Assembly: GCA_013398015.1 (NCBI GenBank)
Contig: VZRR01012420.1
Coordinates: 313,702-377,701, forward strand
Direction: 5' to 3'
Source: Oreocharis arfaki
Lineage: Eukaryota > Chordata > Aves > Passeriformes > Paramythiidae
DNA: 64,000 bases
In this document: piece after piece, positions 11,901 to 24,806 of the stretch
Numbering within the stretch: position 1 is the first letter of the stretch
Layout of the letters: the number at the start of each line of letters is the position of its first letter
The notes under the pieces: model-generated
Told to the model about the DNA's origin: nothing
Seen by the model: the letters and a program-made list of their open reading frames with translations, nothing else
Databases searched by the model: none
Program-made: the position numbers and the translations under genes

Positions 11901-14900
11901 CTCAGTACCTCTCTCTGCACTATTCCTTTTGATCTTGCTGAGGAGAAGAGTGTTTTTTTCCCAGCTTATGTGAAATGTTGACTTTTCTTTGAAAAGGGAA
12001 TGTTTTCCTCTACTGAAAAGTATATTGTTTCCTCACATTTGGCCCTTTTTTTTCGCACAAAATATTGCAGACGTGAAAACCAACTCTACGTATGCTGGCA
12101 AAAGTCAGAGACATTTTATGAGCCCAGATGGGCAAGTGTCTTTTCTTCTGGTTTTGTTTGTTTTCTTTTTCTTTTGTGAGAGCTGTTGTGAGCAAAGAAC
12201 CATCTAGGTCAGAAAGAACAGCTCCGTGGTAAAATCATTCAGCACTACTTTTTTTATATTGGCGTATGTTTTGTTTCAGCTCTTCTACATAGAGCATGTG
12301 GACTTTGGCTGCAGTCCCTGGGTGTCTGTGGAGTCTTGTGACCTCTGATCAGACCTGCTCTGATCATGCATGCCCTCCCTCTTCTGTTTGCTTGTAACAG
12401 TTCTCTGGGTCAATTAATCTCAAATTTCTGTATCTGTGATGCATGTATGTCCAACACATGACAGCTGAACTGGCAGAGAAGCCAAAATATGTGGGTCCTC
12501 TGTCAATTTGTTTGAAAAAACAAAACAGTTTTCTCCTTCATCCTCCACTCCTCTATTTCTTGCTGTTGCTCACAAAACTGGGGGATTAAAATGACATCTC
12601 AGAAACATTTGGGGTTATATCCTCAGCTGATACAAACTGTGATGTCTTACTGGAGCTGACATCAACAGGGAACCCCATTTTTGGGTTTCCCACACAACAT
12701 TTCCTTTCTCTGTAAATGGATCACACATTTTCAGAGCTAATCAATCTGAATCCCAGTAACAAACAGGGGAAACAACATGGCACCTGCTGACATTTTAGCA
12801 CCTCACATCTATGCGCACTCTGTTCAAGATTATCGGATCCACACTCTCTGTTAATTTACCCTGGTTGCAACACTTTACATTATCTCCATGTGGGTAAAAA
12901 AGATACTCAAAGGAGTAAAAGAAGCTGGTTCAGAAAATGAAGTTATTTAGGTGTCTTCAAGCAGTAAGGTTTATGAGTTAGCACTGAAGAACCCTCACCC
13001 CTTAAGGAGAATGCATCTTATCTAACATGTTGGAAATGAATATGAAAAACATGCCCATGTTTTAGAGGAGACACTTGTAAATGCACTTTTCAATTTGTAG
13101 TTTTTTTCTGTACAAATGGGTTTTAATTGGTGTTTCCTAGGAATTGATGTGATCTGGTAAAATTGCAGATGAAATATCATTGTACTAGCTAAAAAACCCC
13201 AGCTATTTGTGTTGTAAAAATTTTCTTCCCGCTATTGTGAGAGTTGCAAATCTTCCCTTAAAAGCTCTGGGAAGTTATAGCATACAGTGAGGGGCAGGGT
13301 TTAATCCTAACAGCCTGCCATAATGTGAGTGGGATTTAGTATTAATGTTCATTTTACTGTGAGAGGTGCCTCCCTGGGAAGGGCTGTGGGTCCTTTCAGC
13401 AGAAATGGATCCCATTACAAAACCACCCATCTCTGAGGATGTTTCTGCAGCACTGATAAAGAAATGACACTGCTGTTCCCCAGCTGGTTTAGAGCTGTGA
13501 TACTGAATAAAAATAAATGTAATATAGGCAGGGGCTAGAGAGAAATCCTCTCATGAACAGACAAAGAATAAATAGAAATACATCCCTCTAGGACCCACAA
13601 AGCTTTTGTCTGAAATGCATGTGAGCCCCATGCTGTTCTCTAGGGTCATCACATCTTTATGCTCCAACATTAAGAAATTTCATGAGAAAAGGCAGATGAG
13701 AGTGAAGCTGAAAGGTGCTTGGCAACAGGGAGGTACAATAATGAGGCTAAGCAGGATACCAATTTCACCCGGGGGTCGTTGTATGAGCTGCTGTATGCAA
13801 TGAACCCATCTTCCTCTGGTGGAACATTGAACTGGTCATTAGACATTGATTTTAATTTTTTTTAGTGGGGAAGACAATCCCTAATCACTTTAAGCTTGGT
13901 ACACAGTATAGTAATAGCTCATCTGCTCTGGAGGCAGGCTCTGTCTTTGGCAAAAGTGGTACACAGAGTCCTGGGACCTGTTTCAGCCGTGGGTAAATGC
14001 CATGGAACAGGAATCGGTGTAGAGGAAATGAGGTAGCGCTGTTCTACCTTGCTCTGATCTCCCAACACATTTTCTTTGGGATGCTGCCCAAAGACCCTTG
14101 ACTTTCAGGGTAGCTGCATTTTCCAGGCCATTTTCACCAAGAATAAGTAGACAAAATTTCCAGTGTGCTGGAGGAAGCCCAGAGATTGATCTAACCCAAG
14201 CTGACTTCCTTGGACTTCCCTTGTTATCTCCAGAAATGCATATAAATCCTCACCTTAGAACTCTCTTTAGCAGATGCCCACTAAATATGACTCCTACATT
14301 TTCCCCTAGGAAATCGCAGGCTGATCTTCCTCCTTCATAAATCCCTGCCCTGTCCTCTGATCTTGCATCTATATCCAGCCACGCTCGTCCTTCTGTTACC
14401 CATGTGAGAACACACTTTAAGGAGAAGGAGAAGGACTTGAATGTGGATCTCTCATGATTTGATCAAGTTTCTGAGTAACAAACAGGCAGTGAGTCTGTCC
14501 TATTTTCACATGGGACCTGAAATAGCAAACTTGCTGTGAGGCTGCTTCTCAATCTGAGCTCCAGGAGTGGGAGCAGTGTGGGAGCATAATGGGAAGCCTG
14601 GGGGGCTTAGATGTGAGGTGTATGCTTGATTTTAGAAGAGGCATTTTCTCACAGATTCAAACCACATCTTTAGAGTCTGTTAGTGTAATGATCATACCAC
14701 CTAGTGGGTTCCAGGAGCCCTCAGAATTCAGCAGCAGGCATGGGGGCTGGTGAATTGACATTTTTTAAGTACAGAAAGTACTGAAATGAGTCCTGTCCAG
14801 TAGCAGTGAGCCAGTTTTCAAAATACGCTTAGAAACAGCCGTCTTTCTAATTGGGTGGAAATTCAGATCCTGAAAAACTTCTGAGGACCAGCTGCTTTCT

Positions 14901-17900
14901 GTCATGCACTGCATGAGAGTACAAGATGCTGCACCCTGCACTGCATGTGTGTCTGCATGGTGTGTTGAGAAACAGCCTGTGAAAAGCCATTTTCCTTCCA
15001 CTCTAGCTGTGCTTACAAGCAGTGGAGGAGGCTGGAGGCCTCAGGGTACTGAACTCAGAGATCATTGAGAGGTAAATGTATGAATATCTTTCTGCACCAT
15101 GAGCTTGATATGTCTGTGCCTTCATTCAGCAGCAGCACGCCCCTGATTTCAGTGGTGCAAGATCAGATCCTTTACACCCATCTCCTTGAGAAGATGGCAA
15201 AGGACAGCCAGAGATGTACTTATTTCTCCTGCAGAAAACACTGCTCAGGTGCAAAAGGGAGTTAATGAGGAGGATTAAAGTTAAAAGCACAAAAGAAACA
15301 CTGAAAAAGACATCGTATTCCAGACCTGAAGATGCAGAATAACATTTCAGATTGCATCAAACAGTGCAGCAAGACTGCCCTGTAGCTCATTAGCCTGACT
15401 TGGTGTCGACTTTGGAGAGCTCTTTACATATGTCATTTAATGTACTATTGATTTTCCTATGTGAGATTCATTATTTGTGAGCTCTCCTAAGATGAGCAAG
15501 TGCGATGGAAAAATGGAGATTTTCTGTTGACTGGCATTAACACTTCACCTTCCCTCACACCTCTGTGTGCAGAGCACAGAGCTGCATGGAAATGGAGCCA
15601 GCACTAAGTCTGTGCCTTGCTCAAAAGTGTGGTTGTGTCCCATTCAGCCTTTCACACCTTCCTGGGGCTGCATAATAGCCCTATTTTCACTCTCCAAGCC
15701 ACAGGGAGAGAAGGAAGGTCTGTGGAAGCTTCACAGGATGAGGAGAGTGGGTTGACATACACAGATCCAGCTGCAATAAACCTGCAGAGTTTCACCCAGC
15801 AGCAGAGCTGGGTAAAAAGCACAGGGTTTTCTGACTGAGCCTCAGATCCTGCTCTGCTTCTCAAATGGCATTCCTTGGACAGAGCAAGACCCAGAGCCCA
15901 GGGGCTGGAGGGGCAAGGATTCAGCAGCCAGTTACAGATTCTCCTTGGTCTAGGTATAGTTTTTATTCCCTTGATAATATCAAGTTTAGCTTGCACCAGC
16001 TCTAGCAGGTAGAGTTCTTTTTAATCTTTGACCTGCCAATTTCTCCCACCTCCGTGGTGCGAGAAACAGTGCTGGTGACTCAGATATATTCTTATGGCAT
16101 CTGCACTAAACTCATGTTTACTAAACCTGATTATGGGAAAAAATGCATCCAAAAAGGACATGATCCCACTGAAAACAGTGGGGCAGCAGAGAAATAAATC
16201 TTAGCAGTCTTACCAGGTGTGCAGGAACAAAGCCAACCGCTGCAAAAATGTTTTCATGCATTCTTAATTTTACCAGATAGGACTAGATCCATTGCAAACA
16301 ACACATGAAGAGAACTGTGATCAAGGTGACAGCAGAATTGGGATTCCATTCCAACAGCCCATCCCCTGATCCTACCCAGCTGCCTCCCAGCCATGTGGGA
16401 AAGCAGCTGCCATGTACCTGCATGGCTACCTGAATTCACCCTTCCCCTAGATTCAAAATAGATCCAAGCCTGTGCACAACCCCTCTGGGAACGTGCTCCT
16501 CCTGTTTTTCTGATCATATCTTTGACTTGGGTGCTCAGGAATTCTCTCCTGTCTGAGAGATTCATTTGCTGGGCCAGATGATTTTTTTTGCGTTTTGACA
16601 AACTGAATGCCTGTATTTTTTCTCTGTGTAACTGGAATCAGTCGTGTGGGTTTGTGCCTTTTTTTTTTTTTACTTTTTTTAATCAAGCAGTGATTAAGAA
16701 TAAGAAATAAAAAAGGCAGGTTTAGGATCACATGAAAGTAGCTTACATATTCTGAGTGAAGACAGATGTAATGGCACTGCTTTTCGTGAGGAATTGGGAT
16801 GGCTAGAAATTGGATGGCTTTTAATTTTGTTTTTCAGTACTTCCTTCAGTGTTAAGTTAATTAACTGGAAGGTGGCCAGATGACTTGGAGTCTTTACAAT
16901 ATTTGGGGCGTTTTGCATAAAGAGAGACAAGCCCACTACTTGGTGAAATAATTAGATTAGCCTGAATGATTTAAAACCCTTGGAGCAGGAGGAGGAGTTG
17001 CATCAGCTTTGTATATATAATGCTGAAGCTCTTTTTGATTTCTTACGGAGACTTACTGGGTCCCCGGAAAACCAGACTTTGTCTATTAGGCGTTGCTGAG
17101 AAGTTCACAAACCAACCAGAAAGCACCAGAGGAAGCAGAGGTAGCTGGCAGTGGTTACCTAGAAGCAAGGCAGGTCCCAGCAGCAAGCAGAGCTCGGATT
17201 TCTGGGTGCCCATGAGCTACAGATGCCCTTTTTGACCCACTCAGATGCAAGGCTGATTAATTCTTCCAGGAAGGGCTCTACTCATGTCTGCCTTAGTGAG
17301 CAGAATTCCAGCTGATATCTGAGACAATGACCTTGCTTTATCAGAGGGACCAGTGATGAGGGGCAGTGACAGAATTGGTGCATGTGACATGGCCCTGGAC
17401 CCCTTCAAATTGAAGGAATAATTGGAAAAAAGGGAGCTTCTGCATCTAAAAGGCCTTGAAAATAAGAATGAGGAGGGAAAAAGACCCAGATGAACAAAAC
17501 TCCAACATGTAATCCTCTCTCTCTGTTGAATGTCAGTGGCACAATGCCAGCAGGTTTCCCGTGGACACCATGCTGTTCCATGAGCTGACACAAGGGTTCA
17601 AGACCACTGCAGCTGCTAATGCCATAAGCCTCAAACCAGGCCTTTTTCCAGAATACACCAAGATCTCCGTTTTGCAGGGTGTCACCTTGCTACAATTAGC
17701 AGATAATGGCTGTGAAGAACAATATCTCTGTACCATAGTGAGACCCCAGGATGCACACTCAAGCACAACACTTTGACCTAAGGAACAGGAATTTCCTTTA
17801 TTCTTCTCTAAAATCTGTTCCAAACCTGGCTGAAATCTACAGGAAAGCAGGATCTGAGCAAAAATGTTGAGATGATCCATTTGCCTTCAGAATTTCATTT

Positions 17901-18813
17901 AAACTCTATTCCCACTTGGAGTTTTATGTAACCATTTGTAGCTGAACCTGGCAGCCTCTCTCTTTTATAGTACTACACAGGTAATATCTCTCTGCAAGGA
18001 TGAATTATTCTTGTACTCCTCCATATTAGGACCAAATTCAGTCTCTCAGTCTTTTCTGGGCATATCTTATTTTTTCCTGTCAGCCATTTTGATATAGAAT
18101 TTTGTGCATATACTTATATATCTTACCTACAACCTTCAGGCTTTAGAATATTTTTATAAATGGGACTGAAGTTACTAGATTCGCTAAAATTATCATGGTG
18201 AGGACCAAGTGTGTGATGCATGAGGCTCAGGCACCATAGGAAGAGCAATGCATCTTCATTTAGTAGCTCCAAAGTGATCCCAAATCATATGGAAACATAA
18301 TTTTTGCTGACTGTTTCTGTACCAAGTGTCATGCTATCATGCTCCCTGTCAGTTGAAAAACCACCCTCTGCCACTCCCATCATTTCATTATGAAGTAAAA
18401 ATGCAGTTTGTCTGTATAGGAGGCTTACAAAGACTTGGTTTCCCCAATGGATATATAAAATATTTGACTGGAACTTCTACTGCATGCTTTCGGTAAAGCT
18501 ACACATGCCTTATATAAATACTTCAATCTCATTTTTACTTGCCCTAGAATGTTCTTGGACACTGGAGCTTAAATGATCCCTAAGAGACTTTTTCCTGGGC
18601 AATTGCTTATGTTCCTATTCTGATTTTTTTTTGGTTTCGGGTGTGATCACTCACAGTCTTGAAGAGCAAGTTGCTTAGACTATTTGGCTATTCCAAAGGA
18701 AACCTTGGACACCAGTTGTCCTATGGAGCCATGAAGGTACCACACTGAAATGTAATAACGTCACATTTGGAGCACTACAAAAGCATTTCTACAGCTTGGG
18801 CAGGAGGGCTTTA
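8986..18813. other. Long non-coding stretch, no recognised element
   Basis: Nearly 10 kb without an identifiable repeat or exon. Points of note: a 135-codon minus-strand frame at 9094-9501 with no recognised similarity; a locally GC- and CpG-richer block at about 10040-10480; a CpG-enriched patch at about 11790-11900; and overlapping frames near 15567-15996. None has enough support to be called a gene. Confidence 0.5.
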
Positions 18814-18901
18814 TGTAACGTCCTGGGTTGCAGTGTATTCGATTACCATCTTCGTGAGCTGTGAATCCAGGTAGGGCAGTGTTTCCTTGCCTCCTCCCTC
18901 C

Positions 18902-19012
18902 GGACTATCTTCTGTTAATGGGCCCATCTGTGCCTTGCCACGTGACTCATAGATAACGGGCTCTGGACTATCTCCTGTTAATGGGTCCATCAATGCCTTG
19001 CCTTGTGACTCA
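18902..19012 (+). repeat. Tandem duplication inside LTR copy B (two 48-bp cores, 63-bp period)
   Basis: Core 1 (18902-18949) and core 2 (18965-19012) both start GGACTATCTYCTGTTAATGG and end TGACTCA, with only a few mismatches. A 15-bp spacer separates them. Copy A has only one, diverged, equivalent. Such U3 duplications often alter enhancer content in retroviral LTRs; TGACTCA is also the AP-1 consensus. Confidence 0.85.
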
Positions 19013-19067
19013 CCACTCCACTGTGAGATGCTCCGCCCAGGGGGAGGACCTGAGCGTTCCTATCTGC

Positions 19068-19075
19068 ATATAAAC
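19068..19075 (+). promoter_or_regulatory. TATA-like box in LTR copy B
   Basis: CATATAAA lies about 30 bp downstream of a GC-box-like motif and about 265 bp before the ATTAAA signal, the order expected for the U3/R part of an LTR promoter. Copy A has no comparable TATA motif. Activity cannot be judged from sequence. Confidence 0.4.
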
Positions 19076-19331
19076 AGAGGTATTGGGCAGCAAAGGTAGC
19101 CTCTTCCACTGGATTCCCAGAGGACAGGAGCTACACAGCCATCGCTGGACCTTCCGAGGAACACCAGACTCTTCTTTATAGGATCACTACTCCAACAGAA
19201 CTATCCCTCCAGGAGGACTGCAGCCACCGTTTGGACTGTTGCCAACACCCTGACCGACAGGGTGCCGGGTTGTATCCTGACTCTGTCAGTGGTTCTCTGT
19301 ACCATTACAGTTATTTCATTTTATTTTTCTT

Positions 19332-19337
19332 ATTAAA
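19332..19337 (+). terminator. Polyadenylation-type hexamer in LTR copy B
   Basis: ATTAAA placed 52 bp before the LTR end, where an R/U5 polyadenylation signal is expected. In copy A the aligned hexamer is ACTAAA. Confidence 0.4.
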
Positions 19338-19389
19338 TTGTACTTTCTGACATTGGAGTCTCTCACTGGTTTGTTTTCAAACTAGTACA

Positions 19390-22300
19390 TTAAAAACATT
19401 TTAAATCCTGTAGAACTTACAATAACAAAAGTATTTCTCCTCCTTTGCAGTGTACACTCTCATCGTTGTGTGTTTTCTCATTGTTACTTATATTTTCCAT
19501 CTCTGTGATGGTTTTATTTCAAATTGATGTCACGCACATAGTCCACTGCCCTGTACTTATAGAATGCTAAATTTCACTACGGATTTTGAGAAGCTCTACT
19601 GGAGTGGCTTGCCTGGACTGGCGTGCTGTACTTGGCATCATTTGCAATCAAAACTTGCAAAAAGACATCTTTTCTGGGAAAAAAAACCCAAAAAACAAAA
19701 AACAACAACCTAATAAAAATCCCAGTCATTCCTGACCCCACCTCAAGGAACATCATTATTTTGACATGAAGCAAAAAATGTGAATCATTTACTTCAGGAT
19801 GTGTAAAGGTACATGACGTAAAATGAGATTTTTGGCTATAGTCAGTGAAGTCACGCAGTGATGATTAAGAGAACTCAGAGGAGTAAAATTCTCAGTTATG
19901 GATGTCTTCTGCTATGTTCAGTTGATTTATGTGGCTTGAGTTGTAAATTACAATGAAAACTAATTTGGGAAAGGAATATTAGACTTGTGATTTGGACATG
20001 GTTTTCCATTTAGGAAATAAGACATTATAAAGTATGCTCAGTCAATTGGCCCAAGGTGGTTACAAGGTAAACAGTCAGAGAGAAGACAGATCTCAGGACA
20101 ACAGGGAAACACATCAATCATAATCTTTCTTCTTTCTGTGCTGAGTAGGCTCAGCCCAGCTCCATCTGGTTTCTCAGCTGGAGTCCGATAATGTCCTAAG
20201 GAGTACAGAATTCTCAGCTACTTACAGTAGCTACTTCTCTTCCTGTTTCGTCTTCTTTCCTTTCTTCATTTGGTTTACTAAATGTGATTTTTTTAGGATA
20301 GGGTCAGCATTCACAGGCCACTTAAAGGTTGGAATAATGCCTCTTCCATCAATGAGAGCAAAAGGGCAGGATTTGCTGTGGCATTTAGCCTGACAAATAC
20401 ACTTGTCCAGAGAGATGTGTATATTTATTAAAGATGAAGTAAGTGAACTGGCTGCTTTTCTTTCCCACAGTATTTTTAGTTTTGGAAGCACCCCAAGACA
20501 TTTCAGGTCTTTCTATGTTTGAGATGGTAATTGGGAGAACAATTGAAGAGGATTGAGCACATAGTGAAGAAAAAGCAGTAGGAGGCAAAGATTTCTTCAG
20601 AAGAAAATATAACACATTACAGAAATTGAGTGCTCTGCATTTAATAAGGCAAGCAAACAGACAGGAGAAAAGCAAGGAAAAGGCACAATGGAGACAAAAA
20701 AGGCTTATTATGACAAGAAAGCCAGAGCTATTAACTATCAGTCTGGTGATAAACTATTACAGTATTGCCAATGCTGTCTCCTGAAGAATGTAAATTGTGT
20801 GATAAGAGATTTGGCCCCACACAGAGATAAAGAAAGTGCATGTGGTTATATTTCCAAAAGGACAAGAAGATAAGAAAAAACTGGGGGTGAGGAGACAAGG
20901 GAGTTGAGCTATTATTTTGAAGTCACTAGCACAGGCAAAAATACATAAAAAAGGGAACAAATGAACAAACCCTGGAGTAAAATAGACCAACAAATCAAGC
21001 TTAACTTATGCAGATATAAAGAGAAAGCTGATCTCACACTGAGTGTTTCTGATTTGATTTTAGTTGAAATTTAGTGCTCTGTTAATCAGATCTCACAAAT
21101 ACAAGGGGATTTGGCTGTCAGAAGACTCTGAGAAACATTTATCAATCAGCTAGGAAGAAAAACATCTTCCTCAAAGACATCCACAGAGGGCCTGAAAACT
21201 TTCAAGAACAATCACAGAAAAAGAGAGTGAAACTGTCTGGAGGATGGGAGTGGTACCAGTCAGCTCAAACATGTTTTCTGATGTAGAATCACAAGTGAAA
21301 TACGCTTTAATGGAGAAGGAAAAAGCAAGGTTTTCTCAATGTCTTGTACCCAATAGACAAGTATTTTAATGGGACATCAATGCAGATTTAGAGACTTCAT
21401 GACCAGGCATTATTAAAAATATGTTCAAAGAGAGCAAAAGAGATCCACTGCATGAGGGAGGGCTGTTGTGCTCTGCCTGGGGCAGTGGAAAGAGGTGTCC
21501 TTCTCTGTAAGGGATCAAGAGCACTGCATGATGATCTCACCTTGCTATTCTACAAGAGTTTCATCATGAACACCTCAATTGCTAGCACACCATGCTCTAA
21601 TCAAATGACATTTAAGTCTCATATTTGACAGAGCACCACAGTCTCTAAAGTGTAATTTCCACTGAACACAAGTAGGAATTCGGAAAGCACCCACACCCCA
21701 GGTAATTTTATGGGTGTTGTGCATATTTGCTCACAAAAATGTAAAATGAAAATTCAGTTATTTTTGTTGCAGGAGGTCCTCCTGGGTGTCAGGTGGAAAG
21801 CTCCCAGGCTTCCCCCCACCAATGCCAGGAAGAATTCTGAGTCCCTTCTGGCTGTTGAAGAGGATCATTCCCACATACCCAAAAAAATTACAATGACTGG
21901 CTGCAGGGCTGCCTGACAGGGACCCCTTGCACCTCATCTCCATTTCCCAGAAACCAACTTGCCACTTACAACTTTTTCCCTGGTAGTCCCAGGTTTGGTA
22001 CATGTGTTGTCAAATCTGTTAGTTCTGATACTTCTGCTTGGGTTAATATTTCCAATAAAAAATATGAGTCTACACAGTAATTAAGAGCCCAGCAGGGCCC
22101 GGATTTGTCTCTGCCTTGTGGTGTTTTCTACAGCAGAAAAGACATCTGGAGCCTGGTACCTGTTAAAGCCCAAGCTACACGCAGGCACAGGGGTTGTGGG
22201 CAGCACCATATGGCAGAGGTGTGGTTGTTGCCATCACTCAGTTTTGTGCTGAGTGAAGCCCCTCAGGTACCCTGGGGAGGAACTCAGGCAGTTTGGTAGC

Positions 22301-24769
22301 TGCTGTTTCAGGCCAGGGTTTTGCTTGAGCAAATGAAAAACCACACAGCGTAGGCATATCCTTACAGACTTCAGGCACCAATCACACCCCTCACAGACCG
22401 TGCCTTGATCTTAACTCTCCGATTGATTATTTTTACAATCAAAACATTCCTTTTTCTCCTTATAGTTAAACATACACAGCTATCATGGCACAGCACAGTA
22501 TCATGTACTTCAGTTAAAAATTCTCCTTGCCCTCAGACCAAATGTTTGTCAGTTCAAGATCAAAAGGATTCCTCTTTACACCTTCTTATATCAGCAAATT
22601 TAAGTGAGTGGTCTTTCACTTTGTTTTGATGATGCTGTTGGGTTGGTAATAGGACATCTCCTCAACCTACCACACTGTAGTGTTATTCTCATTAGCCTGA
22701 ACTATTGTCCACAACAGCCTGGAGCCCAAGATTCATCTTTTTGTTTGTAAATGTTCATAAAACAGCTATCAGAGAAAACCCACACCTGAAACAAAGTTTA
22801 TTTTTGGTTCAGATGAAACAAGACTCACATGTCTCTTCCTCTTGCTTTCTCCTTTGCTTCCTCATGCAGAAAAATATTTTATTTTTTTTTACAACACCAT
22901 GAGAAAGTTTTACCTTCTTTTACTTAATGGTATGCAATGACAAAGAAGCACAAGGAAAAACATGTCTTAAAAGATAAAAGCCAGCTTAGTCTAGAACGCT
23001 TAAATCACACTCCTAAAGACATCCCTCTACAGGATGCAATTAACATTATTCAGATGTTTTATTGTGTGTGTTTGCATTACTCTTCAGTTTAATATTTATG
23101 TTTCAGTGTGTCAGGGGTTTGGCAAAATATGTCATAATTGTTTTGTCTATCCCTTAAACACCTGATACACACTCCCATTCCTAAATCATTTTTAGACAGA
23201 TTTTTAGCTGCAGAGATCCTACAGTTCTTTACCTTCTTGTGCTTTTTTCCGTTCTTGCTTTTCTTCTATGTAGTGTCTGTCCTTCTCCCCTTCCTCTGCC
23301 TCTGTTGTGCCTCCATTAATCTGATTTGTAACTGACAAGGAAGGTCCAAGGAGGACAGCTTGGTTATTCTGCTTGAATTAGGACCCTTGTAAGTCTGTTA
23401 GGGGCACTGGGTTATGGGGATAAAGGGAATTACACAGCCCGGTAGCTCAGGATAAGCAATGGGTAGTCAAACCATCAGCCCACCCAACAGAAACTTCAGC
23501 AGAACCATATTTTAGTCCCTTTTCCTCAAGGTTGTGATATCTTTTCCTGCATAAGAGAATTACAAAATTCTTTTCCATGTGTCACCATGAGCAAAAATTG
23601 CAGACCCCAACAGGAACTGCAGCACCTGGCTCTGTGCTGGGCTGTGACCTCTCTGAAAGACAGTGCAGATGGGACAATAGTGTAGTTGTTCGGAACACCT
23701 TCACACAGCTTGATCCATGGGTTCATTGAATTGTGCACAAATAAACATGTTTATTTATGTTTTTTTTCAGGTCTTTGTAAATCAACTGCATTTCTAGGCT
23801 CCTCACAGTCTTTGCTCAGGTCCCTTTTGCCTACTCTTAAGAAAACGTTTAAAAAAACATTGAAAGCTGACATTTATTTTGACCCTGAGGCTCAGGGCTT
23901 TGAGGAAGGAGAAGCTGTTTTCTAAATGCACAGCTTATTCCTGGAGAATCAAATGAGGCAGAACTTTGACAAATTAAGCCGACTGCACAATTCTAGGATG
24001 AGGAGAGAAGGAGAGGTCACCTCTTGGGAGTCAGGCAAATGAGACCATAGGTCAGTGAATTCACTTCCAGACAAACTTTGAATTATATTATATCTGCTGG
24101 CTGGTGATCATCTGACCTTTCTCGAGACACTTTATTTTCATATCCCTTATTTTGTCTGAGCCCAACAGCTTGTTATTGAATAAATCACCGGAGGCTAAAG
24201 AAAAGCCTCAGCTGCTAACTCAGAAACACATTAGATGTGCCTTCTTGGATATACTATTTCCATCATAACCACCACAGATATACGAATACAGATGCTGCCT
24301 GTGCCTAATCCATTTGAGGACGCTTACCTGCTTTCAGGATAATCACTTCCTGCAAGCCCAGTCACACATTTGGGAATTCATTACACTTTTCTCACCAAGT
24401 AGCTGCAGTGAAAAAACCACAGATCTCTGATGAATTGTTTTTTTCTTCCTTAGGCACCCTTTTTAAATTGGCCTGGTTGAGGAGCATGAATGGGGGTTAC
24501 TGTGCTTTCCACCTCTATTCTGTTGTTTTTAAATTGGAGGTCATTTTTCAGGAAAGCAATTAAGCACATGTTTAACTTTGACTGTGCTTTATTTACCCTG
24601 ACTGTCACTGTAATGCTCACAAGATTAAGCACACGTTCAAGTGCAGGATTGCACCAGGGGGCTTCCTAGTCAGTGTAATGTAGAATATTTAGACTCTTGC
24701 TAGTGTTCTGGATGGTCAGGCAGAGTCATTTACAAAGAGAAACTCCTCCTTTATTATTTGTCATTTGTG
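19390..24769. other. Non-coding stretch, no recognised element
   Basis: AT-rich sequence with short chance frames and small A/T runs. I see no exon with convincing splice sites, no repeat family and no RNA gene. Confidence 0.5.
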
Positions 24770-24806
24770 TATATATACATATATATATATATATGTATAT
24801 ATGTAT
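24770..24806. repeat. (TA)n microsatellite
   Basis: Alternating T/A tract with occasional TG/CA interruptions. It is a simple repeat with no further function visible. Confidence 0.9.

Larger units (their letters stand above)
18814..19389 (+). mobile_element. Solo LTR of an endogenous-retrovirus-like family (copy B)
   Basis: TGTAACG...AGTACA, 576 bp, with TG/CA ends. It is the better-preserved relative of copy A. From left to right it has a U3-like region with a 63-bp-period tandem duplication (18902-19012), a GC-box-like CTCCGCCCAGG (about 19031), a TATA-like CATATAAA (about 19068-19075), the conserved 'TATCCTGACTCTGTCAGTGG' block and an ATTAAA polyadenylation-type hexamer (19332-19337). No primer-binding site, polypurine tract or coding sequence flanks it, so a solo LTR is the simplest reading. 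Flanks share only TTA, so no full target-site duplication is visible. Confidence 0.75.

Noticed and set aside
8112..19389. A complete provirus bounded by the two LTRs
   Set aside because: No internal retroviral coding sequence, primer-binding site or polypurine tract, and the LTRs differ too much in structure.
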